From Saccharicrinis fermentans DSM 9555 = JCM 21142 (GTDB lineage: Bacteria > Bacteroidota > Bacteroidia > Bacteroidales > Marinilabiliaceae), in NCBI RefSeq assembly GCF_000517085.1, contig NZ_KI912107.1, positions 380,425 to 444,424 on the forward strand: a stretch of 64,000 bases of DNA, given 5' to 3'. Position 1 is the first letter of the stretch. Every line of letters starts with the position of its first letter. The notes under the pieces are model-generated. The model saw only the letters and a program-made list of their open reading frames with translations. It had not been told where the DNA came from and did not search any database. Positions 18,416-26,900 of this stretch are shown piece after piece. A program made the position numbers and the translations under genes.

Positions 18416-19226
18416 CTCGCAAAATCACAATTATTCATTAGAATATTGCTGGAAATTATTATCTGAAAATAAACATACTGAGTGTGTTATAGAATGCGAG
18501 CGTGTTTTGTTTTATTCTGGATCTCCTGAGGATCAAAAGAATGCTTTGTTTATCAAGGGTCTATCTTTAAAACAACAACTTGATTTTAATAAGGCGGCTG
18601 ATACATTTAATCAGATAAGGATTACTTCCAGCGAAAGCACTTTCTTTAACGAAAAGTTTTATGAGCAATCATTATGTAATTATCTGGCAGGTGATTTTGA
18701 AAATGCGTTGACGAATATCAATCAGTATGAATATCTATCGCATGGAGATACTATACCAAACGAGATATTATTGGTTAAAATACTTTCTTTAAATAGTTTA
18801 TTTCATTTTGAAGATGCAAAAAATGCTACTCTGGCATTGATTACTAATAATAATCTCAATAGTGAATTGATAAATAGTACAGAAAATTTATTCAGAAGAA
18901 AAAACTGTCCTAGAAAGAAAAATCCTGAAAAAGCTAAAAATTTATCGATGATTGTGCCAGGGTTAGGGCATATTTATGCTGGCAGGTGGGTGGAAGGAGG
19001 TATAAGTTTTGTATTAAACGCCGGAGCACTATCTTTTGGCTTATATAACATATATATAGAGTATTATTTTACAGGCTATGTTATCGGTTTTACTTTACTT
19101 AATAAATTTCATTCAGGGGGTATGAAGCGTTCTTATATACTTGCGGAAACAAAAAACAAAAGAAATATAGTCAACTTTAACCAACATTTTTTAGAGTTGT
19201 GGAGGCAAATTGCGCACGCGGATTAA
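18357..19226 (+). CDS. TPR protein with C-terminal PGxG membrane domain (second of pair)
   Basis: The start at 18357 gives 289 residues with a signal peptide (CLIFIFLCVTFIINSQ). It is a paralogue in layout of the previous gene: TPR-like helices (about 25-180), then KAKNLSMIVPGLGHIYAGRW and hydrophobic helices, and a FHSGGMKRSYILAETKN motif. The pattern PGxGxxYxGR plus a downstream GG motif is typical of proteins that travel with YidD-domain genes. Its coding region overlaps that of the upstream gene in another frame, evidence of a tightly packed operon. Function is unknown; a complex with the exported YidD protein is a reasonable inference. Confidence 0.7.
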   Translation: MKMQKSCLIFIFLCVTFIINSQNHNYSLEYCWKLLSENKHTECVIECERVLFYSGSPEDQKNALFIKGLSLKQQLDFNKAADTFNQIRITSSESTFFNEKFYEQSLCNYLAGDFENALTNINQYEYLSHGDTIPNEILLVKILSLNSLFHFEDAKNATLALITNNNLNSELINSTENLFRRKNCPRKKNPEKAKNLSMIVPGLGHIYAGRWVEGGISFVLNAGALSFGLYNIYIEYYFTGYVIGFTLLNKFHSGGMKRSYILAETKNKRNIVNFNQHFLELWRQIAHAD

Positions 19227-19240
19227 TAGGGGGAATATGA

Positions 19241-19550
19241 TTGGCATTCTCTCTTGCAATGATTGCTTCTTTTTATCTACTGTATAAAACTAAAGTGTTT
19301 AGACGGATTGCTGGAGGATTACAGTATTGCGGTCGAATGAGTTTAACAGCTTATATGATGCAATCGATCATTGGAGGCTTTGTTTTTTACGGATATGGCC
19401 TGGGAATAGGTCCGAGTGTAAGTCATACAGTTAGTTTATGCGTCGGAATTGTACTGTTTTCTTTTCAATATTATTTTTGTAAATTCTGGATTAGAAAATT
19501 TAAACAAGGACCTCTTGAAATGCTTTGGCATAAGTTAACTTGGATAAGGA
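19241..19550 (+). repeat. 310-bp direct repeat, copy 2
   Basis: Exact copy of 15369-15678. It begins 14 bp after the stop of the second TPR-PGxG gene. Confidence 0.95.
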
Positions 19551-19567
19551 CAATTACTTTAGGCTAG
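19241..19567 (+). pseudogene. Duplicated 3' fragment of the DUF418 gene
   Basis: This frame repeats the last 103 codons of the DUF418 gene and then diverges to end ITLG. It has no ATG at its start (a TTG lies at the repeat edge) and no promoter of its own is evident, so it is unlikely to be expressed. The first 310 bp match 15369-15678 exactly. If the two repeats recombined, the cluster between them would be lost and one intact DUF418 gene with the ITLG ending would remain. Confidence 0.9.
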
Positions 19568-20028
19568 TGATGTGATTCAACTCTATTCATAAACGGTGGT
19601 CATATGAAATTCCATGGAAATGGATTTACACTCAAGGGGATGATTCGTTTCGGAGAGTTCCATATGGCCTTTGAACGATAAAGGCCATATGAATCTAAGA
19701 CGCAAATAAAAATTATCTCTGCATGAAATCAATATTTCTTACTTTTCCAATAATTTTGTAGGCTTGAAATCAAATACTTAGATAGTTTGGGGATCTTATA
19801 ATATAGTCCGCTGGTACATAATAACTTTCATGATTCGCCCATTTATGTTTAATATGGCTTTATAACTATTTAGGGAGGATAATAAAGTTATAATACCATA
19901 TAGCTGTTTGAAATTGTAACTTTACATAAACAAATCCGTTTACAGATTAGTTATGGTATTTTCTGCTGTAATCTTATCTTTAATTTATCAATTTATTTTG
20001 TTCAACACAAACATAATTACATTTGAAA
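19568..20028. other. Intergenic region with a 12-bp perfect hairpin
   Basis: No gene is seen. At 19661-19691 a perfect 12-bp inverted repeat (CATATGGCCTTT / AAAGGCCATATG, 7-nt loop) stands without a T-run, so it looks more like a protein-binding or regulatory palindrome than a terminator. A related word (GAGTTCCATAT) occurs at 14405. The rest is AT-rich leader of the OmpA-family gene. Confidence 0.5.
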
Positions 20029-21420
20029 ATGAGGAAACTCTACGTAAAACATTTTATAGCATTAAGTTTTATTTTCACATGGTTTGAATCATATGCACAA
20101 GTTCCAAATATGGTGCTTAACCCTAGTTTTGAGGTGTGTGAAAAATGTCCTGAAGGTTACACTTTTATGAACAATTCACATGTTTTAATTCCTAACTGGA
20201 CATATCCTACGGCAACAACACCCGATTATTTCAATGAGTGCGGTTTGGGAGAAGTAAAAGTACCCGATAATTTTGCGGGATACAGCAAGGCTAAATCAGG
20301 TAAAGGTTATGTAGGAGCCATTTTAAGTGGTAGTAATCGTAATTTTAGAGAATACATTCAAGGTACGTTAGACAGTCCTATGATTGAAGGTCAAAAATAT
20401 TGCGTTTCGTTTTGGTACAAATTAGCGTCCGGAAGTAAATTTGCTGTTGATCAGTTGAGCATACATTTTACGACTGCGAAAATACTGAATGATAATAGTA
20501 CATTTTTAAACTTAACAGCCGATTTAACGAACAAGGAAGGTTTATTTTTAGACAATACAGAAGAATGGGCTCAGTTTTGTCAAGTATATACAGCTAAAGG
20601 AGGTGAGCAATGCTTTGTTGTGGGAAACTTTAATAATTATGACAATACAAATTATGTAGTTACTGGTCGTGATACAAAAAATAAAAAAGGCAAGTCATAT
20701 GCATATTACTTTTTTGACGATTTTGAGATTCGTCCGTTAGTTGATTGTAATATGTGTGCATGTGTTCCTAAAGGACTAAAAACCGTGGTGATTGATTCTT
20801 CTTATACAGGAGGTCAAAATCCCGTTACAGGTCATATTGATAGAATAATAAATGATGGTACCATTAGCATAGGGATATCTGGTGGAGAGCCTCCTTATAG
20901 GATAGAATGGAGCAACGGAACAATTAATGCAAAAAAAATTCAGAACCTAAAAGCGGGTTCATATACTTACTATGTAAGTGATAAAAACAATTGCCACTCT
21001 GAGGGTACTGTTGTTTTTAAAGAGCCCGTATTGACTAAAGATGCTTTTACCGAGAGATTAAGAAATATTGAGGAAGGAGGTGCGCTCATTTTAAATAATA
21101 TTTTCTTTGAAACTGCTAAAAGCACCCTTTTACCAACTTCATTTGAAGAACTTGATAAAGTAGTCAATTTTTTAAAAGAAGGAACAGTTAGCTTGATTGA
21201 AATTAGTGGCCATACTGATAATGTGGGTTCTGATAAATTAAATCAAAGTTTAAGTCAACGGCGAGCAAATTCTGTAGTTAAGTACCTTGTTAGTAAAGGG
21301 GTCAGTGCTGAAAGAATAAAAGGTGTTGGATATGGAGAATCTAAGTTTATAGATACCAATAAAACCGAAGTTGGACGATCAAAGAATCGTCGTGTGGAAT
21401 TTTCAGTACTCAAAAAATAA
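20029..21420 (+). CDS. Secreted OmpA-family protein with SprB repeat
   Basis: The ATG at 20029 gives 463 residues; a TTG two codons earlier is less likely. There is a signal peptide (cut after SYA), an N-terminal jelly-roll-like domain that opens with NMVLNPSFEVCEKCPEG, a SprB-type repeat near 285-345 (ISGGEPPYRIEWSNG, LKAGSYTYYVSD), and a C-terminal OmpA peptidoglycan-binding domain (about 355-463; ISGHTDNVGSDKLNQSLSQR). The protein should link peptidoglycan to the outer membrane. SprB repeats belong to T9SS/gliding-related adhesins. The next gene starts 10 bp later, so they form an operon. Confidence 0.85.
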   Translation: MRKLYVKHFIALSFIFTWFESYAQVPNMVLNPSFEVCEKCPEGYTFMNNSHVLIPNWTYPTATTPDYFNECGLGEVKVPDNFAGYSKAKSGKGYVGAILSGSNRNFREYIQGTLDSPMIEGQKYCVSFWYKLASGSKFAVDQLSIHFTTAKILNDNSTFLNLTADLTNKEGLFLDNTEEWAQFCQVYTAKGGEQCFVVGNFNNYDNTNYVVTGRDTKNKKGKSYAYYFFDDFEIRPLVDCNMCACVPKGLKTVVIDSSYTGGQNPVTGHIDRIINDGTISIGISGGEPPYRIEWSNGTINAKKIQNLKAGSYTYYVSDKNNCHSEGTVVFKEPVLTKDAFTERLRNIEEGGALILNNIFFETAKSTLLPTSFEELDKVVNFLKEGTVSLIEISGHTDNVGSDKLNQSLSQRRANSVVKYLVSKGVSAERIKGVGYGESKFIDTNKTEVGRSKNRRVEFSVLKK

Positions 21421-21430
21421 GCTCTTCATT

Positions 21431-23443
21431 ATGCATTCAAAAAAAATAAATATACTAATCCTGTCATTGCTAATTTCATTTATTAGTATGGCACAGAGTC
21501 CCAAACGAATATTTACTAATAACTTATTCAAAGGCATGGAGGCCAGAACAAAAGCCGATATTGATAATGAACTTGATAAGGCTAAAGTAAATTTCGAGAA
21601 AGCCTTAGTAAAAGAACCTGAATCAGCCTTGGCTAATTTAGGACTAGCTATGGTCTACTCATATGATAAATATTCTAATAAAGACTATACAAAAGCGTTG
21701 GTACACTATAATAAAGCCTATACAGTGCAATCACAGTTTACAGGCGGAGATATAGCTATTATAAATGATTTGGTTTTAAAGCAGGATAGAACACGAAGAA
21801 GTAGGCCTTTAAGTAGCAATATGGATTGGTTGCATCAGCAGGTAGAAGATAAGCTGATTAAATATATACGAGAAGAAAATAATACCGATTATGCCCAGCG
21901 TTTTTTAAAAGAATTCCCTGATTCTAAATACTATGCCAATGTTTCGCATATTTTGAATTATCTAAAGTTTCGTGAAGCAGAGAATGAAAATACGGTTGCA
22001 GCATTTAATCAATTTTTAAAGAATTATCCTGAATCGGCTCAAGTTGATATCGCAAAAAAGATGCGCAATGAGTTAGCTTATAAACTGGCTATAAGTGAAG
22101 GATCATTAAATAGTTATCGAAATTTTGTTACGAAATACCCTGAGGCTGCTCAAGTTGAAGAGGTTAAGAAATTGATGGAAACAATGGCTTTTCAAGAAGC
22201 ATCCGATAAACATACACTTGAAGCTATTGAGCGTTTTATAGCAGACTTTCCTAATTCATCAAAATTATCAAAAGCAAAAGCGTTAAAACAGCAATTGCTT
22301 TTTGAATGGGCTAAAAGGGTAAATACTTTAGAGGCTTATAACAAGTTTGTGTCTTCATGTCCCGAGGGTATTCATTATATTGATATTTTTAATTTGAAGG
22401 CTAGTGCATTAGCAGAACAAATAGTTAAAGAATTTCCTGCGGAAAATTACAAGTTTGTAAAAGGATTCGATAACCAACAGTTTAATGATTTTGGTGGAGG
22501 AATTGCTCAACGTCCCAATGGAGAACTTGTGGTAGCTGCTTCGTCGCGAAAAGCCGAGGGAACAATGTATGATTCTTGGCTTTTAGGCCTAGATGCGAGT
22601 GGAAAGATGATTTGGAATATATCTTTAGGAAATCGTTTTGATGATATTGTAAATAAAGTTAGCATAAGTGCGCAGAACGAAATTTACGTTGCGGGTGTTA
22701 CTGGTGCCATAATTGATAGTTTAAAAGGCCAAGGCTGGCTTTATAAGTTGGATGCCAATGGTGACAATATCTTTAATCAAAGAATTGATATTGATGAAGT
22801 ACTTGATTTTGTTGTTTATCCCGATAATAAAATTTTAATTGCTGGCTATAGCAAAGATTCAAAAGAGTCAACTTTTACGCCTAATTTAGTAAAACTTAAT
22901 GCCAATGGTAAAAAGTTGTGGTCTCGAGCATATTCAAGCAAGGGTAAGGTTTATAGTTTGGCTAATGATGCGTCAGGTATTACTTATGCAGCTGCTGGAA
23001 ATTGGATATTTGCGATTAATCAAGAAGGTTATTTAAAATGGGATATTTTATTGGACCAAAGCATAAAATATACCGCTGTAGATATGAATGCGAACAATAA
23101 ACTAGTTTTTGCTGGTCTAAATGCTACAGGTGTTTTTGCAAGTGCTTATAATATAGATGGGGAAAAGATTTGGGAGTCTCCTATTGGTATTTCTGAAAAT
23201 GGGAATATAGAACAAATTATATCTTTACCTGATCATAGTTTTGTTTTGGCAGGAACATTTAATAACAAAATAAAAGTGGTACATATGGATGAAGCTGGAG
23301 GTATTAAATCAGAAAAGGAATTTTGTTTGCCGCAAGGGATTAAACTAAACGATTTAACAGCTACTGATGATAATTTTGTAGCAATTAGCGCTACAAGATT
23401 AACTGGAAAAGGTGATTTAATTGTATTTAAAATGGGTTTGTAA
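21431..23443 (+). CDS. Large secreted TPR and beta-propeller protein
   Basis: The best start, ATG 21431, gives 670 residues with a signal peptide (ILILSLLISFISMAQ). Residues about 30-110 contain a TPR pair (NFEKALVKEPESALANLGLA); 130-340 hold helical repeats each marked by FLKNYPESAQV, FVTKYPEAAQV or FIADFPNSSKL, resembling Sel1/TPR-like outer-membrane assembly repeats. Residues about 345-670 are propeller-like strands (LLGLDASGKMIWNISLG; LVKLNANGKKLWSRAYS). It follows the OmpA-family gene by 10 bp and probably forms part of the same envelope complex. No enzyme motif is seen. Confidence 0.7.
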   Translation: MHSKKINILILSLLISFISMAQSPKRIFTNNLFKGMEARTKADIDNELDKAKVNFEKALVKEPESALANLGLAMVYSYDKYSNKDYTKALVHYNKAYTVQSQFTGGDIAIINDLVLKQDRTRRSRPLSSNMDWLHQQVEDKLIKYIREENNTDYAQRFLKEFPDSKYYANVSHILNYLKFREAENENTVAAFNQFLKNYPESAQVDIAKKMRNELAYKLAISEGSLNSYRNFVTKYPEAAQVEEVKKLMETMAFQEASDKHTLEAIERFIADFPNSSKLSKAKALKQQLLFEWAKRVNTLEAYNKFVSSCPEGIHYIDIFNLKASALAEQIVKEFPAENYKFVKGFDNQQFNDFGGGIAQRPNGELVVAASSRKAEGTMYDSWLLGLDASGKMIWNISLGNRFDDIVNKVSISAQNEIYVAGVTGAIIDSLKGQGWLYKLDANGDNIFNQRIDIDEVLDFVVYPDNKILIAGYSKDSKESTFTPNLVKLNANGKKLWSRAYSSKGKVYSLANDASGITYAAAGNWIFAINQEGYLKWDILLDQSIKYTAVDMNANNKLVFAGLNATGVFASAYNIDGEKIWESPIGISENGNIEQIISLPDHSFVLAGTFNNKIKVVHMDEAGGIKSEKEFCLPQGIKLNDLTATDDNFVAISATRLTGKGDLIVFKMGL

Positions 23444-23740
23444 TAGACAGTAAACTTGACAAAAGTAATGGTAAGAGAGTAAAAATACTGGAAGGAAACA
23501 TTTGTTGGAGCTAGGTATATATTTTGGAATATAGAAACCTGAGCTGATATTGGAAGAAGTGCAAGATTCTGTTTCACTTTGGAACTCATTCACTAACGTG
23601 TGTGGTGTGTCTCAAATGGCTATTGTAAGCATTCAAAAGGGAATAGATGGAGTGAATAATTAATAAAGGATATTAAAAAAGGTACCGGATAGCGTTTTAA
23701 TTAGCTTAATTATACGAATGACATTACGTATGTATTAGTT
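23444..23740. other. Intergenic, no feature recognised
   Basis: About 300 bp of AT-rich sequence between the propeller protein and the miniature transposon. I see no gene, hairpin or promoter that I can support, except the 4-bp target duplication AGTT at 23737-23740. Confidence 0.4.
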
Positions 23741-23895
23741 AGTCTTTGCAAGAAATTCCAAATACTGTGTTATTCTCATTTTTGAAACAGTCATTTACAA
23801 TCAGTAAACTCCTTGGTTTCAAAAATATCGAAAGCCTTGTCTTTGAAGCTTTCTTATCAAAGACAGAAAAAAACAGTCGTTTTCTTGCAGCCACT
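23741..23895 (+). mobile_element. 155-bp miniature transposon (MITE), copy A
   Basis: The element has terminal inverted repeats AGTCTTTGCAAGAAA (left) and, read inward from the right, AGTGGCTGCAAGAAAA. It is flanked by the 4-bp duplication AGTT (23737-23740 and 23896-23899). It matches copy B at 59969-60123, in reverse orientation, over its whole 155 bp with only a few differences. It encodes no transposase. Its ends match those of the full IS at 33247-35089, so that IS family is the likely source of its transposase. It ends 33 bp before the start codon of the giant helicase gene. Confidence 0.9.
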
Positions 23896-23928
23896 AGTTA
23901 TATCAAACTAAAGTAAGAAATAAGAGCA

Positions 23929-26900
23929 ATGGATAATATCGTTTTTATAGATACCGAAGTAGATGTTAAAAGTAAAAAGATACTTGCTGTTGGAGGTATT
24001 AATGGAAGTGGATTAACTTTGCACTCGAGGTCTATTACGGAATTGCTTAATTTTATAAAGAATAAGAAGTATGTATGTGGTCATAACATCATTCATCATG
24101 ACTTGCCATATGTAGAGAAAGCGATTAATCAGAATTTGACTGGAATGAACGCTATTGACACATTATTCTTATCACCTTTATTATTTCCTACTAAACCTTA
24201 CCATGCTTTATTGAAGGATGATAAACTACAGACTGATGAGTTAAATAATCCCTTAAACGATGCAACTAAAGCTAAAGATCTATTTTATGATGAAATATCG
24301 GCATTTCATGATATGGATGATGACCTAAAACAGATTTATTATGCGCTACTTGCTGATAAAAAGGAGTTTGAGTCATTTTTTGATTTTGTAGGTTATTCAA
24401 TTTTGGGTGATGATATATTCAGTCTGATCAACAAACGATTTGCAGAATCCATTTGTCAAGAAGTAGATTTAGAGAAACTGGTACTTCAAACACCAATAGA
24501 GTTAGCTTATTGTTTGGCTTTAATAAATACGAATAGTAGATACTCAATAACACCTCCTTGGGTAATTAAGAATTATCCTGAGGTAGAAAGAGTCATGTTT
24601 TTGCTCAGAAATAATCCATGTTTGGAAGGGTGTGGATATTGTAATAAGGCCTTAGATGCTAAAGATGGATTAAAGAAATATTTTGGATTTGACTCATATA
24701 GAACTTATGGCGGTAAAGCGTTGCAAGAGCAAGCTGTTAATGCTGCCATTAACAATAAGTCTATCCTGGCTGTATTTCCTACAGGAGGTGGTAAGTCAAT
24801 AACTTTTCAAGTGCCAGCACTGATGAGTGGAGAAAGTGTAAAGGGATTAACGGTTGTTATTTCACCTCTTCAGTCTTTAATGAAAGACCAGGTTGATAAC
24901 CTGGAAAGTTCAAATATTACGGAAGCTGTTACAATAAATGGATTACTTGATCCTATAGAAAGGGCAAAATCTTTCGAAAGAGTAGAAAGTGGATCTGCTT
25001 CAATTTTATATATTTCACCAGAGTCGCTTCGTTCAAGGTCAATTGAACGTTTGTTACTTGGAAGAAATATAGTGCGATTTGTAATTGACGAAGCGCATTG
25101 TTTTTCTTCATGGGGACAGGATTTTAGGGTTGATTATCTTTATATTGGGGAATTTATAAAGTCATTGCAAGAAAAGAAAAATCTTGAAAATGGCATTCCG
25201 GTTTCGTGTTTTACTGCAACGGCAAAACAAAATGTAATCCAGGATATAAAGGATTATTTTCTGGAAAAATTATCGCTAAGATTAGAAACTTTTAGCTCCA
25301 AAGCATCTCGAACAAATCTAAGTTATAAGGTAATCCCAAAAGAAGATGAAGAGGACAAATATGATACATTACGCAATTTAATTGATGGAAAAAACTGCCC
25401 TACCATTATCTATGTATCCCGAACGCGGAGGGCTTATCAAATTGCCCAAAGATTATCGGATGACGGGTATTTGGCAAAGCCATACCATGGAAAAATGGAC
25501 AAGCAAGAGAAATCTGAAAACCAGGATGCGTTTATTCGTGGTGATGTTGATGTGATGGTTGCCACATCAGCTTTTGGAATGGGAGTTGATAAAAAGGATG
25601 TGGGGATGGTAATTCATTATGAATTGTCTGATTCTTTGGAAAATTATGTACAGGAAGCTGGCCGGGCAGGTAGGGATGAGAATATAACTGCTGATTGTTA
25701 TGTCCTATTCAATGAGGAAGATTTGAGTAAGCATTTTATATTGCTCAATCAGACTAAGTTGAATATTAAAGAAATTCAACAAATTTGGAAAGCTATAAAA
25801 GACATTACCAGGTTTAGGCTAAATGTTTCTAATTCTGCTTTAGAAATTGCAAGAAAGGCCGGGTGGGATGATAATGTAGTGGAAATTGAGACGAGAGTAA
25901 CCACCGCCATATCTGCGCTGGAAGAAGCAGGCTATTTAAAACGGGGGCAAAATATGCCAAGAATTTTTGCCAATAGTATTCTATCAAAGAATGTCCAGGA
26001 AGCTATTGAGAAAATTAATTTGTCTGAAAAGTTTAATGATAGGCAAAAGGAACATGCGGTCAGGGTTATTAAAAAGCTGTTTTCCAGTAAAAGTAGAAAG
26101 CAAGCAAGTGATGATGCAGCGGAATCAAGAATCGATTACATATCAGACCACTTAGGTATCGTAAAAGAGGAAGTTATTCATGTGGTTAATTTATTGAGGG
26201 AGGAAAAAATACTTGCCGATACAAAGGACTTGACAGCTTTTATTAAGCGTGGAGAAAACAAAAACCGATCGTTGAGCATCGTTAATTCTATTAGCCGAAT
26301 AGAGCAGTTTTTGGTAACTCAATTTGAAGAGCAGGAAAAGTCATTTCATGTCAAAGAGCTAAATGAACTGGCTGAAGAAAGTGGATGTTCTGATGTATCA
26401 CCCAATAAGATTAAAACTATTATTAATTTCTGGGTGATAAAAAATTGGTTAAAACGCAAGCCTCACGATTATTCGAAGAATCATCTGACAATTTTATCGA
26501 ACTATTCTGAATCGGAGCTCAAAAAGAAATTAGAAAAACGGCACGTGTTAGCCCGCTTTATTGTTGATTACCTGTATTTGAAGAGTAATGAAAAGCTTTC
26601 ACTTGGGGATAAAAATAAAGAACAAGTATTGGTAGAGTTCTCTGTACATGAGTTGAAAAGGGAATATGACAATCAAAATGCGTTGTTTAAAATCAATGTT
26701 TCATTGGTAGATGTAGAAGATGCGTTGTTTTATTTATCCAGAATGGATGCTATAAAGATTGAAGGTGGTTTTCTTGTAGTATATAATAAGCTTAGTATTG
26801 AACGGCTGGAACAGGATAATAAAAAACGGTATAAAGTTGATGACTATAAGAAGTTAAATCAGTTTTATGAAAACAAAGTTCAGCAAATTCATATAGTAGG

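Noticed and set aside
19661-19691. Terminator for the duplicated DUF418 fragment
   Set aside because: The 12-bp hairpin is perfect but has no T-run on either strand, so intrinsic termination is unlikely.
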